A stretch of DNA of 64,000 nucleotides, taken from the NCBI GenBank assembly GCA_036653535.1, contig JAVVTR010000004.1:1-64000 (forward strand). Reading direction: 5' to 3'. The stretch's first letter is position 1. Every line of letters starts with the position of its first letter. This DNA comes from JAVVTR01 sp036653535. GTDB lineage: Bacteria; Bacteroidota; Bacteroidia; Bacteroidales; P3. This document shows positions 8,143-17,467 of the stretch, piece after piece. Both the position numbers and the translations under genes were made by a program. The notes beneath the pieces were generated by a model. That model saw nothing but the letters and a program-made list of their open reading frames with translations, was not told the origin of the DNA and did not search any database.

Positions 8143-9111
8143 TTAGTGTAATTTTTCTAATTCTTTTTCCACGTACCACTCCGATAAAGCAACAAATCCC
8201 CCTTGGTGGGTCAAAAGCTGCCCATCCCCCAGTACATACTTTAAAAAAGTTTTTAGCAAGGGCGTGTTCGGTTGTCCTTTAGATACAAAACAAAGTACTC
8301 TAGCAGGGGGCATAGGATATACACCATCTTTAATTGCATAAGATAAATCATCTACCGTAGTATAAATATTTTCTTTTTTATCTATTTGATGATTTCTATT
8401 TATATCTAATGGCACAACAGCAATTCCATTCACAGGTTTTCGGGTATTTCTATCGTAAGCAAAACCTATATTATTATACCCTATTCCATAAATATCTTTT
8501 TCAACAGCCGCAGCCATGGCAGGATCCGAACCCACCTTAAATCCAAGTATCTCTTTTTGGTTTCTATTTAAATAGTTTGCAAATGTTTCTCCTGCGCCAC
8601 AATCATCGGAACGAGTATATACATGAATAGGTTCGTCCGGAGCGGATTCTATATCTGGATATAATTGTTTCCAATTAGATATTTCTCCTGAAATAAAAAT
8701 TTTATATAATTGGATTTGGCTAAGCCCTTTCGTCATTATTTCCTGATATAATAGATGATTAGAATTAATCGTAACAACCACAGCATCCTTTGCTACCGCT
8801 ATAGTCCAAAGGGATTTTTCTCTTTCAATCGATGTCAATTTCCGAGAAATCATACCTAAGTCTACCTTTTGTGATAATACATCCGCAATCCCTTTCCCTG
8901 CACCTCCTTTCGAAATATCAATTTTTACTTTTGGATAAAGTTTTTGAAATTCTTCTGCCCAAATCGAAACCATGGGATAAAGAGCATAAGCCCCCGATAT
9001 TTTAATATTTCCTACCAACGAGTTTTCTTCTTTAGACTTAGAGGAATTAGAATTACAAGCAAACAAACACAGGACAGAAAGTAAAATTAAAACCAGCAAG
9101 CCATTTTTCAT
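8143..9111 (-). CDS. PstS-like phosphate-binding lipoprotein
   Basis: This 322-residue protein has a signal peptide with lipobox LFAC (Cys19) and the fold signature of PBP-like phosphate-binding proteins: ISGAYALYPMVSIWAEEF near residue 38, ISKGGAGKG near 64, DLGMISR near 82, and later TRSDDCGAGETF and GIGYNNIGF. In Pst systems such a protein delivers phosphate to PstCAB. No pstC, pstA, pstB or phoU is adjacent here; the gene instead leads an operon with an outer-membrane protein and an S41 protease. It may serve an unlinked Pst transporter or sense phosphate on its own. A full-length gene with a plain ATG start. Confidence 0.8.
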   Translation of the reverse strand: MKNGLLVLILLSVLCLFACNSNSSKSKEENSLVGNIKISGAYALYPMVSIWAEEFQKLYPKVKIDISKGGAGKGIADVLSQKVDLGMISRKLTSIEREKSLWTIAVAKDAVVVTINSNHLLYQEIMTKGLSQIQLYKIFISGEISNWKQLYPDIESAPDEPIHVYTRSDDCGAGETFANYLNRNQKEILGFKVGSDPAMAAAVEKDIYGIGYNNIGFAYDRNTRKPVNGIAVVPLDINRNHQIDKKENIYTTVDDLSYAIKDGVYPMPPARVLCFVSKGQPNTPLLKTFLKYVLGDGQLLTHQGGFVALSEWYVEKELEKLH

Positions 9112-9460
9112 ATATAACTATTTTATAACAAATTTAAATTAATATATCCTCTATATTATAGAACCAACCCCTTTAGAAAATGCACACACTCATAAAACTG
9201 TTTATGCAAATTTACATTTTTTTTCATATTTCAAACTATTTTTATAAAATATTACCTACAAGCTAAATTAAGTATGGAATACGGCATATATAGCGTAGAT
9301 TTGTGTTGCTATATAAATATTAGGGATAACAAACTTCTTTTCGCCAAAAGAATAAGCAAATCATCTACCTCTCTTTTTTATCTATTTGTTTTTTTAATTA
9401 AAAAGTTGTATTTTTGCCACCCATTTTGGAAAGTATGATTATTTGAAATATATTAACAAT
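9112..9460. promoter_or_regulatory. divergent intergenic region between the PstS-like gene and rpsO
   Basis: No gene. On the plus side it holds the consensus rpsO promoter (9385-9416). On the minus side CAAATTTA (9207-9214, reading TAAATTTG) with CAAA at 9232-9235 could be the promoter of the PstS-like operon, though its 17-bp spacing is short. Confidence 0.5.
9385..9416 (+). promoter_or_regulatory. rpsO promoter
   Basis: TTTG at 9385-9388, 20 bases, then TATTTTTG at 9409-9416: a full match to the Bacteroidota TTTG-N19/20-TAnnTTTG promoter. Transcription would start near 9421, about 40 bases before the rpsO ATG. Confidence 0.8.
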
Positions 9461-9730
9461 ATGTATTTAACCACTGAAAAGAAACAAGAAATTTTTAAGA
9501 CCCATGGTGGGTCCGCCACAAATACTGGTAGCGTAGAAGGACAAATTGCGTTGTTTACACAACGTATTTTACATCTCTCTGGTCATGTGAAAGCACATCA
9601 CAACGATAAATTTACACAACGCTCTTTAGTAAATTTAGTAGGTAAAAGGAGAAAACTTTTAGACTATCTTAAAGAAAGAGATATAGAACGCTACAGAGCT
9701 ATATTAAAAGAACTCAGTTTACGTAAGTAA
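9461..9730 (+). CDS. rpsO: ribosomal protein S15
   Basis: Primary 16S rRNA-binding protein of the small subunit platform. From ATG 9461 the protein has 89 residues, the usual length, with the family sequence GSATNTGSVEGQIALFTQRI, HNDKFTQRSLVNLVGKRRK and LDYLKERDIERY. A TTG six codons upstream would add a non-family extension, so it is rejected. It is preceded by a consensus promoter, followed by a terminator, and pnp comes next on the same strand, the classic rpsO-pnp order. Confidence 0.97.
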   Translation: MYLTTEKKQEIFKTHGGSATNTGSVEGQIALFTQRILHLSGHVKAHHNDKFTQRSLVNLVGKRRKLLDYLKERDIERYRAILKELSLRK

Positions 9731-9756
9731 AATGTTTCTTTCTTTCGTATTTTATA

Positions 9757-9790
9757 CAAAAAGGCAATTATGATTGTAATTGCCTTTTTG
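9757..9790 (+). terminator. intrinsic terminator after rpsO
   Basis: A perfect 14-bp stem (9757-9770 with 9777-9790, loop TGATTG) ending in TTTTTG. It would limit readthrough from rpsO into pnp. Confidence 0.85.
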
Positions 9791-9932
9791 TGTTTTCCGC
9801 CAACGGTAAAAATGGCGGCATTTGGTATATATTAAACCAATTCCTCCGAAAATTCCAAAAAATTAAAATTCATGTACAAAGGGTACGTGAAGGATTATAT
9901 GATGTTTGTACGAAAAAGTTAAAAGAAGTATT

Positions 9933-12248
9933 ATGTTAGGTATTCAAAAAAAATTCAACCTCCCCGACGGTAGAGAGGTTACCATCGAAACTGGAAAATT
10001 AGCAAAGCAAGCCGATGGGGCTGTAGTAATCAAGGTAGAAAATACTATGATCTTAGCCACAGTTTGTAGCAAAACAGAAGTAGGTGAAAATGTAGATTTT
10101 ATGCCATTAACAGTAGATTATCAAGAAAAATATGCTGCTGTTGGACGTTTTCCCGGCGGCTTCTTTAAAAGAGAAGCTCGTTTATCGGAATATGAGATCT
10201 TAATTTCCCGTCTTATAGATAGAGCCCTACGTCCTTTATTTCCGGATAATTATCACGCAGAAACGCAGGTCTTAGTTACCCTAATTTCTGGAGATATTCA
10301 TACCCTACCTGATGCCTTTGCTGCATTAGCAGCATCTGCCGCTTTATCTATATCGGATATTCCTTTTCATGGTCCAATTTCCGAAGTAAGAATTGCTCGT
10401 ATTAACGGTGAATTTAAAATTAATCCTTCTAGAGAAGAATTAGAAAATGCCGAATTGGAATTAATGGTAGGTGCTACTATTAACGATATATCTATGGTGG
10501 AAGGGGAAATGAAAGAAGTTCCTGAAGAGCTAATGATAGAAGCCCTTAAGATAGCCCATGATGCCATAAAAGTACAGTGCCAAGCCCAAATAGAATTGGC
10601 TGAAATGGTTGGTAAAGCCAAACGTGAATATTGCCACGAAACCAACGAGGAAGAATTACGCAAATTGGTACACGAAAAAACCTATCAAAAATGTTATGCA
10701 GCTGCTCGTGAATGTATTGCCGATAAAAAAATACGAGCTCAAAAAATAGATGCTATTAAAGCCGCTTTTATAGAAGAAAACTTCACTGCAGAAACCATAG
10801 CAGGTAAGGAATTTATGATAGAACGCTACTTCAACGAAACCCATAGGCAAGCAGTTCGAGATATGATTCTTAAAGAAAGAATTCGTTTGGATGGACGTGG
10901 TTTGGAAGACATTCGCCCTATTTGGTGCGAAGTAGATTATCTGCCTTCGGCTCACGGTTCTGCCATCTTCACTCGCGGAGAAACACAAGCATTAGCAACG
11001 GTTACACTGGGCTCCAAATTAGATGAGCAAACCATTGATGGCGCTATTATGGAAGGAAAAAATAATTTTCTTCTCCACTATAATTTTCCTCCTTTTGCCA
11101 CAGGTGAAGTAAAGGGTATGCGTGGAACCGGACGTAGAGAAATTGGACATGGAAATTTAGCTATGCGTGCGTTAAAGCAGGTCTTGCCTCAAGGGGCCGA
11201 CAATCCTTACACTATACGTATTGTTTCCGATATTTTAGAATCCAACGGTTCTTCTTCTATGGCCACGGTTTGTGCAGGATGTCTATCCTTAATGGATGCC
11301 GGTATTAAAATAAGTAGACCTGTTTCAGGTATAGCTATGGGATTAATTACCGATCCTAAAACTGGAAATTTCGCAATACTTTCCGATATCTTAGGAGATG
11401 AAGATCATCTTGGAGATATGGATTTTAAAGTATGTGGAAGCGAAAATGGGATTACGGCTTGCCAAATGGATATAAAAATAGACGGTTTATCTTATGATAT
11501 TTTGGGAAAAGCCTTAGCACAAGCTCATCGTGGTCGTGCTCATATTCTAAAATTAATTACCGATACTATTCCTGCCCCTCGTGCCGATTACAAACCACAC
11601 GCCCCTCGTATTATCCAAATTACCATTCCTCGTGAATTTATTGGAGCCGTTATTGGAACTGGAGGCAAGGTTATTCAAGAATTACAAAGAGAAACCGGTA
11701 CCGATATTTCTATTGAAGAAGTTGGAGATTTTGGTGTTATAGATATTGCAGGAACCGACAAAGCTTCTATGGATATGGCTCTAAGTCGTATCAAAGCCAT
11801 TACCACCGTACCTGAAATTGGCGAAATTTACGATGGTGTGGTAAAAAACATTCAACCCTTTGGTGCTTTTGTTGAAATTATTCCTGGAAAAGACGGTCTG
11901 CTACATATTTCTGAAATGGATTGGAAACGCGTAGAAAAAGTAGAAGATGTACTAAAAGAAGGGGATCATATTCAAGTACAATTATTAGAAATTGATGCAA
12001 AAACCGGTAAACTTAGATTATCTCATCGATCTTTATTACCTAAACCAGAAGGATATAAAGAGCCAGAACACAGTGATCGTGGGGATCGTGGCCCAAGACG
12101 CGACGAGCGCCACAGAAGTTCGGATAGAGATCACAGAGATAGTAGAGATAGTAGAAGCGAAACTCCGGCACCTCCTACTTCGGCTCCTAAATTAAAACCC
12201 GCCAACGGCGAAAATACAAATTCAGGAGAGGCAGACTTGTTATTATAA
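9933..12248 (+). CDS. pnp: polynucleotide phosphorylase
   Basis: PNPase degrades RNA 3'-5' by phosphorolysis and is part of bacterial RNA-decay complexes. ATG 9933 gives MLGIQKKFNLPDGREV, the family start, and a 771-residue protein. Two RNase PH domains are visible: the first with GRFPGGFFKREARLSEYEIL, the second with ETQALATVTLGS and ILESNGSSSMATVCAGCLSL, separated by the alpha-helical linker. They are followed by a KH domain with the loop GAVIGTGGKVIQEL and an S1 domain (GEIYDGVVKNIQPFGAFVEI). The last 70 residues (from about 701) form a tail rich in Arg, Asp and Ser (RGDRGPRRDERHRSSDRDH), probably disordered and possibly binding RNA or protein. Confidence 0.97.
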   Translation: MLGIQKKFNLPDGREVTIETGKLAKQADGAVVIKVENTMILATVCSKTEVGENVDFMPLTVDYQEKYAAVGRFPGGFFKREARLSEYEILISRLIDRALRPLFPDNYHAETQVLVTLISGDIHTLPDAFAALAASAALSISDIPFHGPISEVRIARINGEFKINPSREELENAELELMVGATINDISMVEGEMKEVPEELMIEALKIAHDAIKVQCQAQIELAEMVGKAKREYCHETNEEELRKLVHEKTYQKCYAAARECIADKKIRAQKIDAIKAAFIEENFTAETIAGKEFMIERYFNETHRQAVRDMILKERIRLDGRGLEDIRPIWCEVDYLPSAHGSAIFTRGETQALATVTLGSKLDEQTIDGAIMEGKNNFLLHYNFPPFATGEVKGMRGTGRREIGHGNLAMRALKQVLPQGADNPYTIRIVSDILESNGSSSMATVCAGCLSLMDAGIKISRPVSGIAMGLITDPKTGNFAILSDILGDEDHLGDMDFKVCGSENGITACQMDIKIDGLSYDILGKALAQAHRGRAHILKLITDTIPAPRADYKPHAPRIIQITIPREFIGAVIGTGGKVIQELQRETGTDISIEEVGDFGVIDIAGTDKASMDMALSRIKAITTVPEIGEIYDGVVKNIQPFGAFVEIIPGKDGLLHISEMDWKRVEKVEDVLKEGDHIQVQLLEIDAKTGKLRLSHRSLLPKPEGYKEPEHSDRGDRGPRRDERHRSSDRDHRDSRDSRSETPAPPTSAPKLKPANGENTNSGEADLLL

Positions 12249-12354
12249 ATTAGTGATATAAATCAACGCTTTTTCGCAATAACATAGCCCAGTAAATTTT
12301 ACCTCTGCCTATGCTGCCTATAAGTTTAACGAAATTGTTGCTGAAAAATTTTAT

Positions 12355-12388
12355 AAAAAAAAGCGGTTTATATAAACCGCTTTTTTTT
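12355..12388. terminator. bidirectional terminator between pnp and the radical SAM gene
   Basis: The palindromic core GCGGTTTATATAAACCGC at 12363-12380 is flanked by A8 on the left and T8 on the right, so it can terminate transcription in both directions between these convergent genes. Confidence 0.9.
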
Positions 12389-12410
12389 ATAAAACATACA
12401 GAAAATATCA

Positions 12411-13397
12411 TTAAGAATAATACCGCCCTTGATAGGTATTTCTTTGTTCTAATCTTTTTTCAATAAATCCAAGAATTTGATCGGTTCTCCACTCTTTAAA
12501 ACAAGGACCTGCCTGGAAACGAGGGGGAACCTCTCCCGTTAAACGGTCAATTTTTATATTAGGGGATAATTTTTCTAAAAAATCCACCACTAAATCTATA
12601 TATTCTTCCAAGGTATAAAAAGAAAAATCCGAAGGCGTATTTTTATATTCTTGAGCCATATGAGTATCCGTAATAATCTGCAATTGATGTAATTTCAGTG
12701 TTTGCATTGGCAAAGAAGATATTATAGTCGCCTCCGCCAATTGTTCTTCTCTACTTTCTTGTGGCATCCCTAAAATCAAATGCCCTCCCGTTTTTATTCC
12801 TCTTTTGAAAGCCGCCTCAAAGGCACGCTCCGTACAAGCATAGTCATGTCCGCGGTTCACCCTTTGCAACGTACGATCATAACAACTTTCTATTCCTATT
12901 TCCAAATGCACAAAATATGTTTGCGATAATTCGGCCAAATAATCCAAATTTTCTTCGTTCAAACAATCGGGGCGAGTTCCTATCGTTAAACCCACTACAC
13001 CCTCTACCTGCAAAGCCTCTTCATAGCGTTTTTTAAGTTCCAACAAGGGAGCATATGTATTGGAATAAGCCTGAAAATAAGCAACATATCGAGCCGCTTT
13101 TCTATATCTCCAAGCGTGAAAAATTTTTCCTTCCTCCAACTGCAGCCTTATCGTTTTTTGGGGCGTGCAATAAGAGGGATTAAACGCATCATTATTACAA
13201 AAGGTACAACCACCTCTTCCACAAGTACCATCCCTATTAGGACAAGTAAAACCTGCATCTATCGATAATTTCTGAATACGGTATCCATATACGCTTTTTA
13301 AATAATCGCTATAGGCGTTAAAACGTCGCCTTTGCCCTGAACTTCCTATCCAAAGTTCAGCCAGCTCTAAGGGATGTTGCCTTATATTATTTTGCAT
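12411..13397 (-). CDS. TIGR01212-family (YhcC-type) radical SAM protein
   Basis: A radical S-adenosylmethionine protein of the YhcC/YtqA family, whose reaction is not established. The cysteine cluster CPNRDGTCGRGGCTFC (CX6CX4CX2C) is characteristic. It is followed by GLTIGTRPDCLNEENL, HLEIGIESCYDRTL, VNRGHDY and GGHLILGMPQES, the SAM-binding and barrel motifs of this family. The start at ATG 13395-13397 (328 residues) overlaps the porin gene by 11 bases; a start at 13424 would also be open. It is the last gene of the minus-strand block and ends before the terminator shared with pnp. Confidence 0.9.
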   Translation of the reverse strand: MQNNIRQHPLELAELWIGSSGQRRRFNAYSDYLKSVYGYRIQKLSIDAGFTCPNRDGTCGRGGCTFCNNDAFNPSYCTPQKTIRLQLEEGKIFHAWRYRKAARYVAYFQAYSNTYAPLLELKKRYEEALQVEGVVGLTIGTRPDCLNEENLDYLAELSQTYFVHLEIGIESCYDRTLQRVNRGHDYACTERAFEAAFKRGIKTGGHLILGMPQESREEQLAEATIISSLPMQTLKLHQLQIITDTHMAQEYKNTPSDFSFYTLEEYIDLVVDFLEKLSPNIKIDRLTGEVPPRFQAGPCFKEWRTDQILGFIEKRLEQRNTYQGRYYS

Positions 13398-14763
13398 GTT
13401 TCCTTTGATGTTTTTCAGAATCAAATAAAACCGGTTTATAAGTTAAAAGCAAATAGGCAAACTCGGAAAATTTGCTTTTTTTAGGGGCAATTCCATTCAG
13501 TCTTTCCAATGTAGTTGTAGGTAAATAAAAGCTATAGCCCGCTTGTATGGAAAAATCTTCCCTCACTTGAAAAGTATATAAAAAATCTATTTCTCCTCCT
13601 AAATTTCGAGAAAATTTCTGAAATTTACCATAATTAGGATCTGTTTCCTTTAAGGATTTATCCTGTATATAAGGGTGAGCCAAAGCAAAATAACGCCCTG
13701 CAAGTTCAAAATTATGTTTTTTGAACGCTTGGTATTTAATTCGTAAATAAGGTTGATGCAAGCCTGCTCCTTGAGTAATATCCCTAAATCCATCGGGTAC
13801 AAAATAATCGAGATAACCCAAAAAGCCATGGGATCCTCCGAAAAATCTATCAAAACCATGCACTACCAAATTGTTTTTAGATGGATTTTTTGAAGAGCCT
13901 AAGGCACTAAAATCATTTCCGGAAACGAAATCATAGGCCAATTCTAAAGAAAGACTGGGAAGCATTTTATATTGAACCTTAGCCGAAGCTAAGTACGCAG
14001 CCACTTGCTCTCCATAACGATTATGCCCCCATTGTCCATAAGCATATACAAGCCCCGAGACCTTATGAGAAGAAAAAAGATAAAAATAGGCAGATAAAGC
14101 AGTACGTGCATACAAAATATGAGCATTTCCAGCTTTTTGATTAAAATCCGTAGCCGACAAAAAACTAATTTTAAAATCATCGTCCCAAAAACTATGGGCA
14201 GCCCAAGCCCACACAAAATATTTGTATAAATTCTTTACATCGTAACTCGTTAAAAAATTAGATTTATCACTGCCATTGGAAATAGCAGAACCAAAATCCA
14301 CCGCAGTTCGTTTATCTAAGGTACGAAACTTAAACAGAAAAGCATCATGAGCAAGGGTTGGATCCCCCCAAGAAGAATTAGTTAAATAACGGCCATCATC
14401 ATAATCCAAGGTTTGTCGCCCTATAGTAAAATTAAAGCGTTTACAAAAATTAATATAAAAATAAGCTTTAGCCAAACCTAAACCATTAACTGTAGCGTTG
14501 GCTTTCGACTCTCCCCAAGTACGTACATCCTCTATAGTAACCACAAATCCCATATCGTTTTTCTCAAATTGAGTATTCAAACGAACTCTTTGATTGTTAA
14601 CTACATATCCATCGTCTCCAGGGCCTTTTAGTACTTTATACCCATCTTTAAACATGGGCTTTTCTCTAATTTCCCCAGATAATATAAATTGAGCAAAAAG
14701 CGGCCCTTTTAGTGTTAATAACACTAAAAGGGCCGCTAAACGTATAAGATTTTTACTCTTCAT
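13387..14763 (-). CDS. outer-membrane porin of the alginate-export (Alginate_exp) type
   Basis: A 458-residue protein with signal peptide MKSKNLIRLAALLVLLTLKG to about residue 25 (FAQ), followed by strand-rich sequence with motifs of the alginate-export/OprD-like barrel superfamily: RVRLNTQFEKND, FYINFCKRFNFTIGRQTLDYDDGR near residues 102-125 and repeated AYDFVSGND/FELAGRYFALAH segments. The substrate is not evident; in Bacteroidota these barrels are general porins. A perfect 19-bp inverted repeat lies inside the signal-peptide codons (14699-14737) and is followed on the coding strand by TTTT. That resembles an intrinsic terminator at codons 9-22 and may act as an attenuator or translation block. 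Confidence 0.75.
   Translation of the reverse strand: MKSKNLIRLAALLVLLTLKGPLFAQFILSGEIREKPMFKDGYKVLKGPGDDGYVVNNQRVRLNTQFEKNDMGFVVTIEDVRTWGESKANATVNGLGLAKAYFYINFCKRFNFTIGRQTLDYDDGRYLTNSSWGDPTLAHDAFLFKFRTLDKRTAVDFGSAISNGSDKSNFLTSYDVKNLYKYFVWAWAAHSFWDDDFKISFLSATDFNQKAGNAHILYARTALSAYFYLFSSHKVSGLVYAYGQWGHNRYGEQVAAYLASAKVQYKMLPSLSLELAYDFVSGNDFSALGSSKNPSKNNLVVHGFDRFFGGSHGFLGYLDYFVPDGFRDITQGAGLHQPYLRIKYQAFKKHNFELAGRYFALAHPYIQDKSLKETDPNYGKFQKFSRNLGGEIDFLYTFQVREDFSIQAGYSFYLPTTTLERLNGIAPKKSKFSEFAYLLLTYKPVLFDSEKHQRKHAK
14699..14737 (-). promoter_or_regulatory. terminator-like hairpin within the porin signal-peptide codons
   Basis: The arms 14699-14717 and 14719-14737 are exact reverse complements with a single central base. 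The stem base is GC-rich (GCGGCCC/GGGCCGC) and on the coding strand runs into TTTTTGC. It starts 26 bases after the porin start codon. Confidence 0.7.
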
Positions 14764-14831
14764 GCTTTTTTGCAGCTGTAGTTTATAAGCAAACCGCCTT
14801 TGTTTTCAACATAGGCGATTCCCTTATAAAA

Positions 14832-15710
14832 TTATTCTACGCTTACCACTTCAAAGGTAAATACCAAGGTGCTAAAGGGAGGAATGGGACCTGCTCCAGT
14901 AGCTCCATAACCTAAAGAAAATGGTATAATCACTTTCGCTTTTGTACCTTTACTCATCATCAACAAGGCTTGGTCCATACCAGGAATTAATTGACCTACC
15001 CCTGCTATCGTTTCCATAGGTTCGTAAGGACGATTAGGATTGTAAACGCCAGCTCCTTGGGCATCTTCTTTTATGCTAGTATCAAAAATAGTCCCATCCA
15101 ATAATTGTCCAGTATAGTTAATTTTTATTTTTTTACCCTGACTTACTTTAGCACCATTTCCCTTTTGTAATTCTATGTAGTACAAACCCGTTTCGGTAGG
15201 AGCTACTGTAATATTATTGGTTTGAAGATATTGAGCAATGGCCTTTTCTTCTATCCCTTTTTGTTCTTGAGCTAATTTTTCTTGTTTTGCTCTCATTGCT
15301 GCATCATCTAAAATACTGCTTACTTTAACGGCATAAGTTACTTCTCCTTTTACAATTTCCGGAAGCCCACCCATGTATTTGCGCATAGAATCTGCATTTA
15401 CTTTAAATATGACACTATCTCCTTCATGTAGCAACAACAAACCTTCATTCAAATCACCTGCAAAAGTAGATTCTGTAATTTGAAAAAGAGTTTCTACTTT
15501 TCCTTTGGTAGAGAAAAGTACAGAGTCGTCTGCCGATATTGTTAAGATTCCATCTATAAAATCCCCCACTTTAGGCGTTTTCTCCCCTTGTCCCTTTACT
15601 GCAATTTTATAAAGTAATCCACCCTCTGTTTTTTTGAAACCATTAGAGCAAGAACTCATTAGAACCAAAACTGCACTGAATATGCAGCTTAATAACACTG
15701 TTTTTTTCAT
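14832..15710 (-). CDS. FKBP-type peptidyl-prolyl isomerase lipoprotein, two-domain
   Basis: A 292-residue lipoprotein (lipobox LMSSC, Cys21). The N-terminal region, about residues 30-135, looks like a degenerate FKBP-like domain (KVGDFIDGILTISADDSVLF, LNEGLLLLHEGDSVIFKV). A charged helical linker follows (AMRAKQEKLAQEQKG). Residues 175-292 form a clear FKBP domain with INYTGQLLDGTIFDTS, IAGVGQLIPGMDQALLMM and a C-terminal IPPFSTLVFTFEV. It should catalyse cis/trans proline isomerisation and assist folding of envelope proteins. A second, shorter FKBP lipoprotein gene lies directly upstream (98-base gap), so the pair probably arose by duplication or works together. Confidence 0.9.
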   Translation of the reverse strand: MKKTVLLSCIFSAVLVLMSSCSNGFKKTEGGLLYKIAVKGQGEKTPKVGDFIDGILTISADDSVLFSTKGKVETLFQITESTFAGDLNEGLLLLHEGDSVIFKVNADSMRKYMGGLPEIVKGEVTYAVKVSSILDDAAMRAKQEKLAQEQKGIEEKAIAQYLQTNNITVAPTETGLYYIELQKGNGAKVSQGKKIKINYTGQLLDGTIFDTSIKEDAQGAGVYNPNRPYEPMETIAGVGQLIPGMDQALLMMSKGTKAKVIIPFSLGYGATGAGPIPPFSTLVFTFEVVSVE

Positions 15711-15808
15711 TTTTTATTGTTTTAAATTTATTATTTTTTTTAGAACCTATTTTTAAAGCTATTTATATTTTCGTTTTGCATTTATACAAATCTGTAAATT
15801 ACAACATT

Positions 15809-16366
15809 CTAAGAAGAAGGTGGAATTAGCACCTGCTCCACCGTAAGATCGTAAATCAACGTAGCCTGTGCAGGAATACGATCTCCATCGCCCGAAAAGC
15901 CAAAACCCAAATGAGAAGGAATAACTACATGAGCTTTTTCTCCCTTACGCATCTTTAACAAAGCCTCTAATAAACCCGATTCCACCACGGTCTTGCCTAT
16001 AATGATAGTCTTTAACCCTTTCATATCTGAATTTGCTATTTCCACTCCATTAAGCAATGCCAAGGTATATTTCAATTGTACAGCATTTCCACTCTCCACT
16101 TTCACACCCTTGGTTTTATAATAAATATCATAAAATAAACCGCTTGGTGTTTCTACCATTTTCCATCCACAACGTGCTATAAACGATTCTATACTTGCTT
16201 TTTCTTGCTGCACTGTATTTTCTTGCGCTTTTAGCAACTGTTCTGAAGTAGGTTCCTCCAAAACAGCCTCTCTTTTTCCCATGCTTTTTTCTATGGAATT
16301 AGAACTACAAGCCACAAAAAACAAGCTAAGCAAATAGCAAGCGTATATTTTAACTTTTTTTTTCAA
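15809..16366 (-). CDS. GldI-like FKBP peptidyl-prolyl isomerase lipoprotein
   Basis: A 185-residue lipoprotein (lipobox FFVAC, Cys20) with a helical spacer and a C-terminal FKBP domain containing YTLALLNGVEIANSD, LLEALLKMRKGEKAHVVIPS and IPAQATLIYDLTVE. Its size and layout recall GldI-type isomerases associated with gliding motility and T9SS in Bacteroidota; that label is by similarity of architecture only. It starts 16 bases after the DHH phosphoesterase gene and precedes the longer FKBP gene, suggesting one operon. The FKBP active-site aromatic residues are only partly kept, so activity may be reduced. Confidence 0.8.
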   Translation of the reverse strand: MKKKVKIYACYLLSLFFVACSSNSIEKSMGKREAVLEEPTSEQLLKAQENTVQQEKASIESFIARCGWKMVETPSGLFYDIYYKTKGVKVESGNAVQLKYTLALLNGVEIANSDMKGLKTIIIGKTVVESGLLEALLKMRKGEKAHVVIPSHLGFGFSGDGDRIPAQATLIYDLTVEQVLIPPSS

Positions 16367-16382
16367 TGGAGCTACTCTTATT

Positions 16383-17393
16383 TTATACCAACGGATAAAT
16401 CATTCGATTATAAAATTCAGGCAAAGCGTCTTCAAATTTTTTTATCGTATTAGACAAACTATCTTCCATGGATCCTCCCGCCGCATTTTTATGCCCACCA
16501 CCATGAAAAAGTTCCCTCGCAAATACATTAACATCTATATTTCCTTTCGACCGAAAAGAAATTCTAATTTTTTTTTCTCTTTCCGTAAAAAAAGCAGCAA
16601 AAACCACGCCACTAATACTTAGTGCATAATTAACTACCCCTTCTGTATCTCCTGCCTGATAATTATATTTTTCCATATCTTTAGAACTCAAATACATATA
16701 GGCTGTTTTATACATAGAAAACACCTTTAAACGTTCACTTAGACAACAACCTAATAACCGCATACGATCTTCCGAAAAATCATCAAATATGTTACGATGT
16801 ATTTGCACCGTATCCAATCCTTTTTTTATTAAATCGGCAATCATACAATACAATTCTACATGAGCGCAAGAATAGCTAAAAGACCCGGTATCGGTACTTA
16901 ATCCAGCATAAAGGCAGGAAGCTACAGAAGCGTCTATATAAGCAGGATCCAATTCCTTGTTAATAACTCTATATAGCATTTCACAAGTAGAAGAAACGTT
17001 CACTTGCGAAAAACAAAGATCAAATTGCTCAGAAGCCGGATCTATATGATGATCTATTAAAACCTTAAAAGCAGAGGAATCCAAAAGTAAGGATTCCATT
17101 TGATCGGTTCTTCCCATAGATTGGAAATCCAAACAAAAAATCAAATCTGCTTGCTGAACCAAGTGAATTATTTCCAATTTCCGATTTTGATAAATATAGG
17201 TATTATGCCCTGTATCCATCCATTGCAAATTCTTTGCAAAAGGATTAGGAAAAACAACCACCGAGGATTTTCCCTGATTCTGTAAATATTTACTCAAGCC
17301 TATAGTTGCCCCAACCGCATCCCCATCGGGATTATAATGTCCCACTATAACTATATTTTTTGCCTTTTGAACAACTTCTCTCAGAGAATCCAT
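16383..17393 (-). CDS. DHH/DHHA1 phosphoesterase, NrnA type
   Basis: A 336-residue protein of the NrnA-type family, which degrades short oligoribonucleotides, and in many members 3'-phosphoadenosine 5'-phosphate or cyclic-dinucleotide products. Metal-binding motifs of the DHH domain are clear: GHYNPDGDAVG near residue 18, CLDFQSMGR, and the name-giving DHH in VLIDHHIDP. The DHHA1 domain ends with the substrate loop GGGHKNAAGG. Cytoplasmic, no signal peptide. It lies between the SirB1-like gene and the FKBP lipoprotein genes on the same strand. Exact substrate preference cannot be told from sequence. Confidence 0.9.
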   Translation of the reverse strand: MDSLREVVQKAKNIVIVGHYNPDGDAVGATIGLSKYLQNQGKSSVVVFPNPFAKNLQWMDTGHNTYIYQNRKLEIIHLVQQADLIFCLDFQSMGRTDQMESLLLDSSAFKVLIDHHIDPASEQFDLCFSQVNVSSTCEMLYRVINKELDPAYIDASVASCLYAGLSTDTGSFSYSCAHVELYCMIADLIKKGLDTVQIHRNIFDDFSEDRMRLLGCCLSERLKVFSMYKTAYMYLSSKDMEKYNYQAGDTEGVVNYALSISGVVFAAFFTEREKKIRISFRSKGNIDVNVFARELFHGGGHKNAAGGSMEDSLSNTIKKFEDALPEFYNRMIYPLV

Positions 17394-17467
17394 TTTTTAT
17401 TTTATTTTATTTTTCCCTATTTCCTTCTTATTCCCTATGGTAATCTCCACTCCTATCCCCTCTTGCT

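Noticed and set aside
10367..10988. Minus-strand open frames within pnp
   Set aside because: They are mirror frames of a highly conserved coding sequence with no family resemblance.
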